From: Pantoea phytobeneficialis
GTDB taxonomy: Bacteria; Pseudomonadota; Gammaproteobacteria; Enterobacterales; Enterobacteriaceae
Direction: 5' to 3'
Assembly (NCBI RefSeq): GCF_009728735.1
Contig: NZ_CP024636.1
Location: 2,386,657-2,450,656 of the forward strand
DNA: 64,000 nt
Part shown: positions 31,128-41,784 of the stretch, one piece after another
Layout: every line of letters starts with the position of its first letter
Position numbering within the stretch: the first letter of the stretch is position 1
Position numbers and translations under genes: made by a program
The notes under the pieces: model-generated
What the model saw: the letters and a program-made list of their open reading frames with translations, nothing else
The model's database searches: none
What the model was told of the DNA's origin: nothing

Positions 31128-32486
31128 ATGATCGTAAAAACCCTCGCTCTCAATTATACGCCGGATACGCTGACGCACCTGTTTTCCACCCTTGCTCATC
31201 AGCCCTGGGCAATGCTGTTGACGTCGGGCCAGGCCGATCATGCTGATAACCGCTTTGATATTATGACCGCCGATCCGCGTGTAACCCTGGTGACCCGGGG
31301 TGACGTAACGGAAATCGTTCAGCAAGACCATATCCAGACCAGCCCGAATGATCCGCTGACGCTACTCCAGCAGCAGTGCGATGCACTCGGAGTTCAGCCC
31401 GCTTTTAATCCTGACCTGCCTTTTCAGGGCGGCGCGCTGGGATTATTTGGTTATGACCTGGGGCGTCGTTTCGAAACCTTACCTCAGCTGGCGAAGTCCG
31501 ATCTCATTACCCCGGATATGGCGGTCGGCATTTATGACTGGGCGTTAATCGCTGACCATCAATTATGTCGCCTGACGCTGGTGTCACTGGATGATGCCGA
31601 CGCGCGCTGGCAATGGCTGCAAGCGCAAAACGCCCCCGCTCAACAACCCTTTGCGCTAACCAGTGACTGGCAATCCAATCTGAGTTACGACGACTACGCC
31701 CAACGTTTTGCCGCTGTGCAGGCCTATATTCAGGCAGGTGATTGCTACCAGGTTAATCTGGCCCAGCGCTTTCAGGCCAGCTATCGCGGTGATGAGTGGC
31801 AGGCTTTTCAGCATCTGAATGCGGCCAATCGCGCTCCCTTCAGCGCCTTTCTCCGGCTGCCGCACAGCGTGATTCTCAGCTTGTCACCGGAACGCTTTCT
31901 TTCCCTGCATCAGCAGGAAATTGAAACCCGGCCAATCAAAGGCACGCGCCCACGCCTGGCCGATCCTCACGCCGACCGTCAGCAGGCAGAAGAGCTGGCG
32001 CATGCCGAGAAAGATCGCGCAGAAAATTTGATGATTGTCGATCTGCTGCGCAATGATATCGGGCGCGTTGCCGAACCTGGCAGCGTCAGCGTACCTGAGT
32101 TATTTGTCGTCGAACCGTTCCCGGCGGTGCATCATCTGGTGAGTACCGTGCGAGCAAGGCTGCCCGCGCAGCTTGCCGCCACTGATCTGCTGCGTGCCTG
32201 TTTTCCCGGGGGCTCCATTACCGGCGCGCCGAAGATCCGCGCCATGGAGATCATTGAGGAGCTGGAACCACATCGCCGCAATGCCTGGTGCGGGAGCATC
32301 GGTTATATCAGCCTGTGTGGCCGCATGGATACCAGCATCACCATCCGCACACTTGTCGCCGAAAACCAGCAGTTATACTGCGCAGCGGGCGGTGGGCTGG
32401 TGGCCGACAGTGACGTCACCGCTGAATATCAGGAGACGTTGCATAAAGTGAATCGTATTCTTCCCAGCCTGCGAGAACTGGCCTGA
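31128..32486 (+). CDS. pabB: Aminodeoxychorismate synthase component I
   Basis: Chorismate-utilising enzyme (452 aa; E. coli 453) that forms 4-amino-4-deoxychorismate with PabA in folate synthesis. The motif PIKGT near residue 274 holds the catalytic lysine that separates PabB from anthranilate synthase; [20 protein letters not shown] and [18 protein letters not shown] are canonical. I start at ATG 31128 (MIVKTLAL), matching the E. coli length, though no clear Shine-Dalgarno is present. nudL follows after one base. Confidence 0.95.
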   Translation: MIVKTLALNYTPDTLTHLFSTLAHQPWAMLLTSGQADHADNRFDIMTADPRVTLVTRGDVTEIVQQDHIQTSPNDPLTLLQQQCDALGVQPAFNPDLPFQGGALGLFGYDLGRRFETLPQLAKSDLITPDMAVGIYDWALIADHQLCRLTLVSLDDADARWQWLQAQNAPAQQPFALTSDWQSNLSYDDYAQRFAAVQAYIQAGDCYQVNLAQRFQASYRGDEWQAFQHLNAANRAPFSAFLRLPHSVILSLSPERFLSLHQQEIETRPIKGTRPRLADPHADRQQAEELAHAEKDRAENLMIVDLLRNDIGRVAEPGSVSVPELFVVEPFPAVHHLVSTVRARLPAQLAATDLLRACFPGGSITGAPKIRAMEIIEELEPHRRNAWCGSIGYISLCGRMDTSITIRTLVAENQQLYCAAGGGLVADSDVTAEYQETLHKVNRILPSLRELA

Positions 32487-32487
32487 A

Positions 32488-33066
32488 ATGAACAGCGACC
32501 TGACTCTGGATCAATTCCTCAGCCGTTTTATGTTGCAACCGCCGGTGACACTGGCGAAAACGCCTGTTAATGGCCGGCGCGCTGCGGTGCTGGTGCCTGT
32601 TATTAACGATACAGAACCCGGGTTATTGCTGACGCGCCGTTCCAGTCGGCTCCGAAAACATGCCGGTCAGGTGGCTTTTCCTGGTGGGATGCAGGATGCC
32701 AGCGATGACTCGCTGATCTTTACCGCCCTGCGTGAGGCGCAGGAGGAAGTAGGTATCCAGCCTGATCAGGTGCAGGTGGTTGGCGTGCTGCCCGCAGTAA
32801 CCAGCAGCACCGGTTTTGCCGTCACGCCGGTGGTCGGCATCATTCCCGCCGGGTTGCCTCTGGCGATTAATCCCGATGAGGTCGAAAGCGCCTTTTCCAT
32901 GCCGCTGGCGGAAGCCTTGCGCCTTAGTCGCTACAGCGGTCTGACGCTACGTCGCGGCCAGCGTCAGCATCAGGTGTGGCTCTCATGGTATGAAGATTAT
33001 TTTATCTGGGGCATGACCGCAGGCATTATCCGTGCGCTCGGTCAGCAAATTGCCCTGCCTGGTTGA
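32488..33066 (+). CDS. nudL: CoA pyrophosphatase, Nudix family
   Basis: Nudix hydrolase (192 aa) expected to cleave CoA and its derivatives to phosphopantetheine and ADP. The UPF0035 signature [21 protein letters not shown] precedes the Nudix helix, [12 protein letters not shown], with the catalytic glutamates. It starts one base after the pabB stop, so translation is probably coupled. Confidence 0.94.
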   Translation: MNSDLTLDQFLSRFMLQPPVTLAKTPVNGRRAAVLVPVINDTEPGLLLTRRSSRLRKHAGQVAFPGGMQDASDDSLIFTALREAQEEVGIQPDQVQVVGVLPAVTSSTGFAVTPVVGIIPAGLPLAINPDEVESAFSMPLAEALRLSRYSGLTLRRGQRQHQVWLSWYEDYFIWGMTAGIIRALGQQIALPG

Positions 33067-33251
33067 TGTACCCCTCGCTTGCCATTTCTTCCTGCACCGG
33101 TTTTGCCTCCTGCAATGGATAACTATTTCTGTGCTGTATAATTAGTTTATTTCATGCGAAAAGCTGCTCGTGTCTGCGCGCGTGCGATTACTATTAGCCG
33201 CATAAAACGGCCTGAGCCGTACAAAAATAAGCTTTGTGAGGAGTGTCACCG

Positions 33252-34616
33252 GTGATTAGTGTTTTTGACATGTTTAAAGTGGGCATCGGCCCTTCCAGTT
33301 CGCATACTGTCGGCCCAATGAAAGCGGGCAAACAGTTTGTTGATCTGCTGGCCGAACAGGGTAAGTTGCAGGACGTCACGCGTGTTGCGGTGGACGTTTA
33401 CGGCTCTCTGTCGCTCACGGGTAAAGGTCACCACACTGACATCGCGATCATTATGGGTCTGGCCGGTGCCGCTCCGGATACCGTTGATATCGACAGCATT
33501 CCCGCTTTTATTCAGGATGTCGAACAACGCGAACGCCTGCTGCTGGCCAACGGTGCCCATGAAGTTGATTTCCCCCGCGAAGGCGGCATGGTGTTCCGTA
33601 GCGAAAACCTGTCGTTGCATGAAAATGGCCTGACACTGTTCGCTTTCGCTGGCGACCTGCTGATTCTGAGCAAAACCTATTACTCCATTGGCGGTGGCTT
33701 TATCGTTGATGAAGAGCATTTTGGTCAGTCCGTGCTGGACCAAGTCTCCGTGCCGTTCCCGTTCGATTCTGCTAAAGAGTTGCTTGCTCACTGTCGGCAG
33801 AGCGGCCTGTCACTGTCTGGCCTGGTGCTGAAGAACGAACTGGCGCTGCACAGCCGCGATGAAATTCATAGCTACTTCGCTAACATCTGGCAGACCATGC
33901 AGGCGTGTATCGATCGTGGGCTGAATACTGAAGGCGTGCTGCCGGGGCCACTGCGGGTGCCGCGCCGTGCGGCTTCGCTGCGCCGTTTGCTGGTCTCCTC
34001 CACCAAGCATTCTAATGATCCAATGAACGTGATTGACTGGGTCAATATGTTTGCGCTGGCAGTCAATGAAGAGAATGCCGCAGGTGGCCGCGTCGTCACC
34101 GCCCCGACCAACGGTGCCTGTGGCATCGTTCCAGCGGTGCTGGCGTATTACGATCACTTTATTGAAAGCGTGACGCCTGACATTTATATCCGTTATTTCC
34201 TCGCCTCCGGGGCCATTGGCATTCTGTATAAAATGAATGCCTCCATTTCCGGTGCTGAAGTGGGATGCCAGGGAGAAGTGGGTGTGGCCTGTTCGATGGC
34301 GGCCGCCGGCCTGGCGGAGTTGCTGGGCGCCAGCCCGGAACAGGTGTGTGTCGCTGCTGAAATTGGTATGGAACACAACCTTGGACTGACCTGCGATCCG
34401 GTCGCAGGTCAGGTGCAGGTCCCTTGCATTGAACGTAATGCCATTGCCTCGGTAAAAGCCATCAATGCGGCACGCATGGCGCTTCGTCGTACCAGCGAAC
34501 CGCGCGTCTCACTGGATAAAGTCATTGAGACGATGTATGAGACCGGTAAAGATATGAATGCAAAATATCGTGAAACCTCGCGCGGTGGCCTTGCTATCAA
34601 GGTTCAGTGCGACTAA
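33252..34616 (+). CDS. sdaA: L-serine dehydratase 1
   Basis: Oxygen-sensitive [4Fe-4S] enzyme (454 aa, same as E. coli) that deaminates L-serine to pyruvate. N-terminal [22 protein letters not shown] and the cluster cysteines in [18 protein letters not shown] and [14 protein letters not shown] are present. I chose GTG 33252: GAGGAG is eight bases upstream and the N terminus matches E. coli, also a GTG. A GTG three codons earlier overlaps the Shine-Dalgarno. Confidence 0.96.
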   Translation: MISVFDMFKVGIGPSSSHTVGPMKAGKQFVDLLAEQGKLQDVTRVAVDVYGSLSLTGKGHHTDIAIIMGLAGAAPDTVDIDSIPAFIQDVEQRERLLLANGAHEVDFPREGGMVFRSENLSLHENGLTLFAFAGDLLILSKTYYSIGGGFIVDEEHFGQSVLDQVSVPFPFDSAKELLAHCRQSGLSLSGLVLKNELALHSRDEIHSYFANIWQTMQACIDRGLNTEGVLPGPLRVPRRAASLRRLLVSSTKHSNDPMNVIDWVNMFALAVNEENAAGGRVVTAPTNGACGIVPAVLAYYDHFIESVTPDIYIRYFLASGAIGILYKMNASISGAEVGCQGEVGVACSMAAAGLAELLGASPEQVCVAAEIGMEHNLGLTCDPVAGQVQVPCIERNAIASVKAINAARMALRRTSEPRVSLDKVIETMYETGKDMNAKYRETSRGGLAIKVQCD

Positions 34617-34854
34617 CTCCCCCATGCAGTTGCTTTCTTCGGTGAGCAAAAAAACACCGATTGAACAATTTTATGCAACTGCTGCTACCTCCATCATGCT
34701 AAACCAGATAGAGTGATTTACGCGCGGCCCTCCCTGGCCGCGCTGCTTTTTCAGTACCGCTTTTTTTCCAGAGCCGTGCTAAACCTGGCCGCCGCTATGC
34801 CGATAACCCAGAAGTTCTTTGGCTTTATTCTTAGTCTTTGCAAGGTGGTTACTG

Positions 34855-36417
34855 ATGCTCATAGCCCAGCAATTTGTTGGTCAATTTCGCCGTAAGCGAT
34901 TGCTTATTGCGTTAGTGATCGCCGCGCTGGTTTTAATTCTTACGCTGACTTTTCGCTACATTGAAGAGAAGTCACGTATTGAGCAACAGTCTCTGGATTT
35001 TGCCTCTCGCGCCATTGAACGTTTTGATCGCATGTTTTCGCCGCTGGATGTCTCTGCCAATAACACCCTTGGCCTGGTCGGCGTGCCCTGCCCGCAAGTC
35101 CGTTTTCCGCTCATTGAAAAAATCGCCGCGCTGCAAACCGTCAGATCGATTCTGCTGGTTGAGAACGACACGCTTTACTGCTCCAGTATTTACGGCCCGC
35201 AAAATATCTCCTTCAGCCAGACTTACCCGGAACTGGCGATTAATAATGAACGCATGATGCTTACCACCGACGATTACCTGTTAAAAGGTTCTCCGGTATT
35301 GCTGCTGTGGACGCCTAAATCGCTGGATAATCGCGATGGTTTATTACAGGTCATTAATATCGAGTTAATGACCAATTATTTGCTTGAACCGCAGCTGCCG
35401 TGGGTGGAACGGGCAATTTTTAACGTGGGTGGACAAAGCCTGGAATATGGCAATCCGCTGATTGAACCGACGGTGCCCTCAGAAGATGAAGTCGCCTACG
35501 ATCAGGCATCACTACGTTATCCCTACACCATTACGTTGTACGGTCCGTCACCGGCACGCCTGGCGCTGAGCACCCTGCCGTCTCAGTTGCCACTGGCGGT
35601 GCTGCTTAGCCTGCTGATGGGCTACATCGTCTGGCTGGCGACCGCCAACCGCATGAGCCTGAACTGGCAAATCAGTTATGGCATCACCGCAAATGAATTT
35701 ATGGTTTATTGTCAGCCGCTGATTAACGCCAAAAGTGGCGAATGCGACGGTATCGAGCTGCTGTTACGCTGGCACAATCCCCGTCAGGGATGGATCGCTC
35801 CGGACGTGTTTATTCCGCTGGCCGAACGGCAAAATCTGATCGCACCACTCACCCGTTTTGTGATTGCTAAAGTGGTAGATGAACTACCGAATCTGCCGCA
35901 CTGCTCTTCTTTCCATATTGCGATTAACGTTGCCGCCAGCCATTTTCACGATCGGGTGATTGTTGAGGACCTGCAACGAATCTGGTGGCCAGCCAACCCG
36001 TTACCGAAACTGGTGGTCGAGTTGACCGAACGCGATGCGCTGCCGGTGATTGATCAGGCGGTAGTTGCCCAGTTGCATGAGATTGGCGTCCGTCTGGCGA
36101 TTGACGACTTCGGGACCGGGCACAGTTCGCTTGCCTATCTGAAAGATCTCAAACCCGATGTGCTGAAAATCGATAAGATTTTTACCGCCGCTATTGGCAC
36201 CGATGCCATTAACGCCACCGTTACCGATATGGTGATTTCACTGGCGCAACGCCTGAACATCGCGTTGGTGGCGGAGGGAGTGGAGACTGCCGAACAGGCG
36301 CATTATCTGCGCGAACGTGGTGTCGACCATTTGCAGGGGTATTTCTATGCGCGTCCGATGCCGATTGAAGACTTCCCGGCCTGGCTGGAACAGCATCAGG
36401 CGCAGCTCAGCGCGTAA
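34855..36417 (+). CDS. yoaD: c-di-GMP phosphodiesterase with CSS-motif sensor
   Basis: Inner-membrane protein (520 aa) that should hydrolyse cyclic di-GMP. Membrane segment 1 (residues about 18-36), a periplasmic CSS-motif domain ending in LYCSSIYG whose cysteines may sense redox via DsbA/DsbB, membrane segment 2 (about 240-260, QLPLAVLLSLLMGYIVWLA), then an EAL domain with ELLLRW in place of EALLRW, LVVELTERDA, AIDDFGTGHSSLAYL and VAEGVETAEQA. E. coli homologue: YoaD/PdeT. I use ATG 34855 (AAGGTGG upstream). A REP-like palindrome and terminator follow. Confidence 0.92.
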   Translation: MLIAQQFVGQFRRKRLLIALVIAALVLILTLTFRYIEEKSRIEQQSLDFASRAIERFDRMFSPLDVSANNTLGLVGVPCPQVRFPLIEKIAALQTVRSILLVENDTLYCSSIYGPQNISFSQTYPELAINNERMMLTTDDYLLKGSPVLLLWTPKSLDNRDGLLQVINIELMTNYLLEPQLPWVERAIFNVGGQSLEYGNPLIEPTVPSEDEVAYDQASLRYPYTITLYGPSPARLALSTLPSQLPLAVLLSLLMGYIVWLATANRMSLNWQISYGITANEFMVYCQPLINAKSGECDGIELLLRWHNPRQGWIAPDVFIPLAERQNLIAPLTRFVIAKVVDELPNLPHCSSFHIAINVAASHFHDRVIVEDLQRIWWPANPLPKLVVELTERDALPVIDQAVVAQLHEIGVRLAIDDFGTGHSSLAYLKDLKPDVLKIDKIFTAAIGTDAINATVTDMVISLAQRLNIALVAEGVETAEQAHYLRERGVDHLQGYFYARPMPIEDFPAWLEQHQAQLSA

Positions 36418-36419
36418 TA

Positions 36420-36441
36420 GCGCGATAAATCGCGCCGCTAC
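36420..36441 (+). repeat. REP-like palindromic element (copy 1)
   Basis: GCGCGATAAATCGCGC (a perfect eight-base-arm palindrome) followed by CGCTAC. The same GATRAATCGCGCCGCTAC core recurs at 47822-47838. It lies immediately after the yoaD stop, between convergent genes, as REP elements usually do. Confidence 0.6.
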
Positions 36442-36450
36442 AACTGAATG

Positions 36451-36484
36451 AAAAAATTTGGCACCCGAAGGTGCCAAATTTTTA
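36451..36484. terminator. Bidirectional terminator yoaD / yoaE
   Basis: AATTTGGCACC / GGTGCCAAATT (36455-36465, 36470-36480) with a CGAA tetraloop, A-run on the left and T-run on the right. It overlaps the yoaE stop codon. Confidence 0.9.
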
Positions 36485-38041
36485 TATTTCTTCATCCTCG
36501 TGCGGCTTGTCCTTTGTCACCCGCACTAAATCTACCCGGTAGTCAGTCGCTTCGATAATCTGGAAATGCAGCGGTGGCAAATCAATCACCTCACCCGGCA
36601 CTGGCAATTGGCCTTTCTGATCAATCAGCAGGCCTGCCAGCGATGCATGATCGTCTTCAGCTTTAACCAATTCGTGATAATCCAGCAGCTGTTGCAGTGA
36701 GTGCAAATCCGTCCCCCCCTTCACCAACCAGCCCTCGCCATCGGCAATGATATCCGGTGTTTCATCTTCGTCCGGGAACTCACCGGCAATCGCTTCCAGT
36801 ACGTCAAGCGGCGTGATTAAACCCTGGACCACGCCGAATTCGTTAGTGACGATCACAAAGCTGCCCTTCGCCCGACGCAACACGCCCAGCAGGTTAATCG
36901 GGTCCAGTGTTTCAGGCACCACAATCGGCGGGGTGTTGGCGGCAAAGGTCGCCACATCCATGCCATGCTCGAGAGCGACCAACAGCTCCTTGGCGCGAAC
37001 CACGCCGATGATCTCATCCAACTCGCCGCGGCACACCGGGAACAGGCTGTGTGGTGTATCCAGCAACTGAATGCGAATTTCATCCACCGGACGTTCCACA
37101 TCCACCCAAGAGATTTCACCACGCGGCGTCATGATGCTACGAATCGAGCGTTGCGCCAGCGTCAGCACACCGTTGATCATGTAACGTTCTTCGTCCTTAA
37201 AGGCTTCCTGCGGCATGGCTTCCACCAACGCCTGCTCTTCCGTCGTTACCGCCTGTTTACGCTGACGGCCTCCCATCAGACGCAGAATCGCTTCGGCGGT
37301 GCGTTCACGCATCGGGCGATGCGCCTGATGGCGGATAAAGTTACGACGCGCAATCTGGTTAAACAATTCGATCAGGATCGAGAAGCCAATCGCCGCATAC
37401 AGGTAACCTTTCGGAATATGGAAACCAAAACCTTCCGCTACCAGCGACAAACCGATCATCAGCAGGAAGCTAAGACACAACACCACCACCGTCGGATGCG
37501 CGTTAACAAAACGGGTCAAAGGTTTTGAAGCCAGCAGCATCACACCCATCGCGATCACTACCGCCGTCATCATCACCGGCAGATGGTTCACCATCCCTAC
37601 GGCGGTAATCACCGCATCCAGCGAAAACACCGCGTCCAGCACCACGATTTGTGTCACCACTGCCCAGAAGCTGGCATAGCTGCGGTTACCCTGATGCTCC
37701 AGATTGCGGTTCTCCAGCCGTTCATGTAGCTCCATCGTGGCCTTGAACAACAGGAACAGACCACCGGCCAGCAGGATTAAATCGCGCCCGGAAAAGCTGA
37801 AATCGCCTACGCTGAATAGGGGTCGCGTCAATGTCACCATCCACGAGATGAGTGACAACAGGCCAAGTCGCATTACCAACGCCAGCGACAGGCCGATCAG
37901 ACGCGCTTTATCGCGCTGTTTTGGCGGCAGCTTGTCGGCCAGGATAGCAATAAAAACCAGGTTATCGATGCCGAGAACAATCTCCAGCACGATAAGCGTC
38001 AGCAAACCCGCCCAGATGGAGGGGTCGAAGAGAAATTCCAT
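36482..38041 (-). CDS. yoaE: TerC-family membrane protein with CBS and CorC domains
   Basis: Inner-membrane protein (519 aa; E. coli 518). Seven TerC-type membrane segments ([20 protein letters not shown] and [14 protein letters not shown] carry the conserved acidic pairs), two CBS domains (about residues 300-425, with [17 protein letters not shown]) and a C-terminal CorC_HlyC domain. Suggested ion export; recent work on the TerC family points to metal loading of exported proteins, but the role of YoaE is not settled. ATG 38041 with AGGAG upstream is preferred over an adjacent TTG. Confidence 0.93.
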   Translation of the reverse strand: MEFLFDPSIWAGLLTLIVLEIVLGIDNLVFIAILADKLPPKQRDKARLIGLSLALVMRLGLLSLISWMVTLTRPLFSVGDFSFSGRDLILLAGGLFLLFKATMELHERLENRNLEHQGNRSYASFWAVVTQIVVLDAVFSLDAVITAVGMVNHLPVMMTAVVIAMGVMLLASKPLTRFVNAHPTVVVLCLSFLLMIGLSLVAEGFGFHIPKGYLYAAIGFSILIELFNQIARRNFIRHQAHRPMRERTAEAILRLMGGRQRKQAVTTEEQALVEAMPQEAFKDEERYMINGVLTLAQRSIRSIMTPRGEISWVDVERPVDEIRIQLLDTPHSLFPVCRGELDEIIGVVRAKELLVALEHGMDVATFAANTPPIVVPETLDPINLLGVLRRAKGSFVIVTNEFGVVQGLITPLDVLEAIAGEFPDEDETPDIIADGEGWLVKGGTDLHSLQQLLDYHELVKAEDDHASLAGLLIDQKGQLPVPGEVIDLPPLHFQIIEATDYRVDLVRVTKDKPHEDEEI

Positions 38042-38353
38042 CAATGACTCCTTACCAGGGAAGCGTGCGAACGAAAACGGGCCTGCGCCACGCGGCGAGA
38101 CAGCAAATCGTTAACGGATTGGATTACGCCATCAGGCGTGGATGCATGCGCCAGCAGGCGCTGTGAAGAGGTGAAGCGACGTCGGTGACGGTCCATAAAG
38201 GTGAGCTAATGCCCGGTACTCCTGAATAATAAACAGAACGTTAATGTATCAGTTACATCACCGGCGTCAAAAAATTTTCTTACATTTACAAACGGTAACA
38301 GCCTGAAAAAAGGGGAGATAAAAGCACAAATAGACACCGTTACGCTCTGAATT

Positions 38354-38369
38354 ACTGACAAGCATCACA
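38354..38369 (+). promoter_or_regulatory. CRP-like site upstream of manXYZ
   Basis: ACTGA-CAAGCA-TCACA keeps the N6 spacing and one perfect TCACA half-site of the TGTGA-N6-TCACA consensus. The man operon of E. coli is CRP-activated. By-eye match only. Confidence 0.45.
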
Positions 38370-38371
38370 TA

Positions 38372-38399
38372 ATTTATTTTTTCACTCACTAAAATAAAT
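38372..38399 (+). promoter_or_regulatory. AT-rich inverted repeat, possible Mlc/NagC-type operator
   Basis: ATTTATTTT … AAAATAAAT with ten bases between (38372-38380, 38391-38399). E. coli manX is repressed by Mlc and NagC, whose sites are AT-rich inverted repeats of about this size. The regulator assignment is inference. Confidence 0.4.
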
Positions 38400-38551
38400 C
38401 GCGACCTTATCGCTGTGTAGCGGAAAGTTTTAGGTTATTTATTGATGTTTTTCTTCATCTTAAACCGAAGCGATCCACAGGAAACAACAACGGTAATTTT
38501 CATCGATTCCCGGCGAAGCCAGAGAATCTCTCATGCGAACGGAGGTAGCAA

Positions 38552-39514
38552 GTGACCATTGCTATTGTAATTGGTACACATGGCTGGGCGGCAGAACAGC
38601 TGCTTAAAACAGCAGAGATGCTGTTGGGTGAGCAGGAAAATGTCGGATGGATTGATTTCGTGCCCGGCGAAAATGCAGAAACGCTAATTGAAAAGTATCA
38701 GGCCCGACTGGCGACAATGGACACCTCGAAGGGGGTGCTGTTCCTGGTCGACACCTGGGGTGGCAGTCCCTTCAACGCGGCGAGCCGCATCGTGGTGGAT
38801 AAACCGGATTATGATGTCATTGCCGGTGTCAACATTCCGATGCTGGTCGAAACCCTGATGGGACGTGATGATAATCCCTCACTGGAGGAGTTAATTCACA
38901 TCGCGGTCGAAGCAGGTCGCGAAGGTGTTAAAGCACTGAAAACCGAAACGGCTGAGCCTGCACCTGCCGTCCCCGTTGCCAAAGCTGCGCCGCAGCCGCA
39001 AAAACCGCTGGCCCCCGGCGAGCATATGAAGATTGGCCTGGCCCGCATTGATGACCGTCTGATTCATGGTCAGGTTGCAACCCGCTGGACCAAAGAAACC
39101 AACGTCACACGCATTATCGTCGTCAGCGATGAAGTCGCCAATGACCATGTGCGGAAAACGCTGCTCACCCAGGTGGCACCGCCCGGCGTCACGGCGCATG
39201 TGGTTGATGTCGATAAAATGATTCGCGTCTGGAACAACCCGAAATATGGTCAGGATCGCGTCATGTTGTTGTTCACCAATCCGACCGATGTGGAACGTAT
39301 TGTGGAACAGGGCGTGGCTATCAAATCCGTCAATATCGGCGGGATGGCGTTCCGTCAGGGTAAAACCCAGGTTAATAACGCGGTCTCGGTTGATGAGAAG
39401 GATATTGCGGCGTTCCGCAAACTCAATGACCGTGGTATCGAGCTGGAAGTGCGCAAAGTTTCTAACGACCCGAAACTGAAAATGATGGACCTGATTGCGA
39501 AGGTAAATCCGTAA
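38552..39514 (+). CDS. manX: Mannose PTS EIIAB component
   Basis: Cytosolic phosphotransferase of the mannose/glucose PTS (320 aa; E. coli 323). IIA domain with the phosphorylated His in IVIGTHGWAAEQ (residue 10), an Ala/Pro hinge near residues 132-155, then the IIB domain with the phosphorylated His in RIDDRLIHGQVATRW. The start is GTG 38552 with GGAGG six bases upstream. First gene of manXYZ. Confidence 0.98.
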   Translation: MTIAIVIGTHGWAAEQLLKTAEMLLGEQENVGWIDFVPGENAETLIEKYQARLATMDTSKGVLFLVDTWGGSPFNAASRIVVDKPDYDVIAGVNIPMLVETLMGRDDNPSLEELIHIAVEAGREGVKALKTETAEPAPAVPVAKAAPQPQKPLAPGEHMKIGLARIDDRLIHGQVATRWTKETNVTRIIVVSDEVANDHVRKTLLTQVAPPGVTAHVVDVDKMIRVWNNPKYGQDRVMLLFTNPTDVERIVEQGVAIKSVNIGGMAFRQGKTQVNNAVSVDEKDIAAFRKLNDRGIELEVRKVSNDPKLKMMDLIAKVNP

Positions 39515-39576
39515 TTCGCCATCTGTGCCTGCTTGCGCGGGCGAATATTTCGTGACCTTTGCTTAGGAGAAATGCA

Positions 39577-40377
39577 ATGGAGATAACCTCGCTACAAATC
39601 ATTTTGATATTTATTGTGGCTTGTATCGCCGGGATGGGATCGATTCTTGATGAGTTCCAGTTCCACCGTCCGTTGGTGGCTTGTACTCTGATCGGTGCGG
39701 TACTGGGTGATATGAAAACCGGTATCATCATCGGCGGTACACTGGAGATGATCGCGCTGGGCTGGATGAACATTGGTGCTGCTGTGGCACCGGATGCTGC
39801 CCTCGCCTCAATCATCTCAACCATCCTGGTTATTGCCGGTGGTCAAAGTGTCGGTGCGGGTATCGCGCTGGCCATTCCACTGGCTGCGGCCGGTCAGGTA
39901 CTGACCATCATCGTTCGTACTATCACCGTGGCCTTCCAGCACGCAGCCGATAAAGCTGCGGAGAAAGGCAACCTGTCGGCAATTTCGTGGATTCACGTTT
40001 CAGCCCTGCTGTTGCAGGCGATGCGTATCGCAATCCCGGCATTGATCGTGGCAATTTCCGTCGGTACCAGCGCGGTTCATAGCTTGCTGAGTTCTATCCC
40101 GGAAGTGGTGACCAACGGCCTGAACATCGCCGGTGGCATGATCGTGGTCGTCGGTTACGCAATGGTCATTAACATGATGCGTGCTGGCTACCTGATGCCG
40201 TTCTTCTACCTCGGCTTCGTCACTGCTGCATTCACCAACTTCAACCTGGTGGCGCTGGGCGTGATTGGCGTGGTAATGGCGGTACTGTACATCCAGTTGG
40301 CTCCGAAATATAACCGTGTTGCGGGCGCTGCGGCTGCCGGTCCTGCGCAAAACGACCTCGACAACGAACTCGATTAA
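39577..40377 (+). CDS. manY: Mannose PTS EIIC component
   Basis: Inner-membrane channel subunit of the mannose PTS (266 aa, same as E. coli) with several hydrophobic segments and the conserved GGTLEMIALGWMNIGAAVAPD block. I chose ATG 39577, with TTAGGAG upstream; an in-frame earlier start at 39559 overlaps the Shine-Dalgarno. The 62-base manX-manY gap has no terminator. Also the usual entry factor for mannose-PTS bacteriocins and lambda DNA. Confidence 0.98.
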   Translation: MEITSLQIILIFIVACIAGMGSILDEFQFHRPLVACTLIGAVLGDMKTGIIIGGTLEMIALGWMNIGAAVAPDAALASIISTILVIAGGQSVGAGIALAIPLAAAGQVLTIIVRTITVAFQHAADKAAEKGNLSAISWIHVSALLLQAMRIAIPALIVAISVGTSAVHSLLSSIPEVVTNGLNIAGGMIVVVGYAMVINMMRAGYLMPFFYLGFVTAAFTNFNLVALGVIGVVMAVLYIQLAPKYNRVAGAAAAGPAQNDLDNELD

Positions 40378-40392
40378 GGAACAGGTGACATC

Positions 40393-41238
40393 ATGGTTGA
40401 TACTACTCATTCTCAAAAGAAACTCACTCCGGGCGATGTCCGTGGCGTGTTCCTGCGCTCTAACCTGTTCCAGGGTTCGTGGAACTTTGAACGTATGCAG
40501 GCGCTGGGCTTCTGCTTCTCGATGGTGCCGGTAATTCGCCGTCTCTATCCGGAAAATAACGATGACCGGAAACAAGCCATCAAACGTCATCTGGAATTCT
40601 TCAATACCCATCCGTTCGTTGCAGCGCCAGTGCTCGGCGTGACGATGGCGATGGAAGAACAACGTGCTAACGGTGCAGCGATTGATGATGGTGCCATAAA
40701 CGGTATCAAAGTCGGTCTGATGGGCCCGCTGGCGGGTGTGGGTGACCCGATTTTCTGGGGTACGGTACGTCCGGTGTTCGCTGCCCTCGGGGCAGGGATC
40801 GCCATGAGCGGCAGTCTGCTTGGCCCGCTGCTGTTTTTCCTCCTGTTTAACATTGCGCGTCTGCTGACCCGTTACTACGGCGTGGCCTATGGTTATCGCA
40901 AAGGGGTGGATATCGTTAGCGATATGGGCGGCGGCTTCCTGCAAAAACTGACCGAGGGGGCGTCAATTCTCGGCCTGTTTGTCATGGGGGCGTTGGTTAA
41001 CAAGTGGACGCATGTGAACGTGCCGCTGGTGGTGTCACGCATCACCGACCAGACCGGCAAAACCACCGTTACCACCGTTCAGTCGATTCTCGACCAACTG
41101 ATGCCGGGCCTGATTCCGCTGCTGTTAACCTTTGGCTGTATGTGGCTGCTGCGCCGCAAGGTCAACGCGCTGTGGATTATCGTTGGCTTCTTTGCGATTG
41201 GTATTTTTGGTTACTGGATCGGCTTGCTCGGTCTGTAA
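40393..41238 (+). CDS. manZ: Mannose PTS EIID component
   Basis: Inner-membrane subunit of the mannose PTS (281 aa) that forms the permease with ManY. Conserved FLRSNLFQGSWNFERMQALG, MGPLAGVGDPIFWGTVRP and VMGALVNKWTHVN are present. It begins 15 bases after manY with AGGAACAGG upstream. A terminator hairpin follows. Confidence 0.98.
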   Translation: MVDTTHSQKKLTPGDVRGVFLRSNLFQGSWNFERMQALGFCFSMVPVIRRLYPENNDDRKQAIKRHLEFFNTHPFVAAPVLGVTMAMEEQRANGAAIDDGAINGIKVGLMGPLAGVGDPIFWGTVRPVFAALGAGIAMSGSLLGPLLFFLLFNIARLLTRYYGVAYGYRKGVDIVSDMGGGFLQKLTEGASILGLFVMGALVNKWTHVNVPLVVSRITDQTGKTTVTTVQSILDQLMPGLIPLLLTFGCMWLLRRKVNALWIIVGFFAIGIFGYWIGLLGL

Positions 41239-41243
41239 AATCT

Positions 41244-41274
41244 TGCCGGGGCCCTTCTGTCCCCGGCAGTTTTA
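41244..41274 (+). terminator. manXYZ terminator
   Basis: TGCCGGGG / CCCCGGCA (41244-41251, 41261-41268) with a nine-base loop, then GTTTTAC. Moderate T-run. Confidence 0.75.
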
Positions 41275-41325
41275 CAGGGGTTACCTGAGCGTCAACGCTG
41301 AGGTCACTTCTGTTAAGGAATCATC

Positions 41326-41784
41326 ATGTCACTGACTGACGCCCTGATTACGCTGCTTATTGCTGGCCTGCTGCTGTTTGCTATCTACGACGAGGCAATT
41401 CTGCCGCGACGTAATGGTCCCACAAAACTGCGTGTTGCGCTGCGCCGTCGCCATAAAATCGACAGCGCCATCTTTATCGTGTTGTTGCTAATTTTATTGT
41501 GGAACAACGTCAGCCATCAGGGACCACAACTCACCACCACCCTGCTCATGGTGCTGTGCTTTATGGCGTTCTGGTTGTTCTGGCTGCGTAGCCCGAAATT
41601 GCTGATGAAGAATGACGGCCTGTTTTTCGCCGGCGTCTGGATTGATTATCACCGCATTCAAAGCATGAACCTGTCCGAAGATGGCATTCTGGTGATGCAG
41701 CTTGAGCAGCGTCGCCTGTTGATTGCGGTAAAACAACTCGACGATTTAGAAAAGATTTACCACACGCTGGTGGACGCGCGTTAG
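41326..41784 (+). CDS. yobD: DUF986 membrane protein YobD
   Basis: Inner-membrane protein of unknown function (152 aa) with three hydrophobic segments (residues about 4-22, 45-62, 67-86) and a cytosolic C-terminal region with a PH-like [19 protein letters not shown] stretch. TTAAGGAATC precedes the ATG. Its 3' end overlaps the convergent rlmA by four bases. In E. coli mntP follows here; it is absent. Confidence 0.92.
   Translation: MSLTDALITLLIAGLLLFAIYDEAILPRRNGPTKLRVALRRRHKIDSAIFIVLLLILLWNNVSHQGPQLTTTLLMVLCFMAFWLFWLRSPKLLMKNDGLFFAGVWIDYHRIQSMNLSEDGILVMQLEQRRLLIAVKQLDDLEKIYHTLVDAR

Larger units (their letters stand above)
38042..38551. other. Regulatory region yoaE-manX
   Basis: 510 bases between divergent genes. 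The right half is AT-rich and holds a CRP-like site and an AT inverted repeat (listed separately). The left 150 bases, next to yoaE, are GC-rich with no gene visible. Confidence 0.5.
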
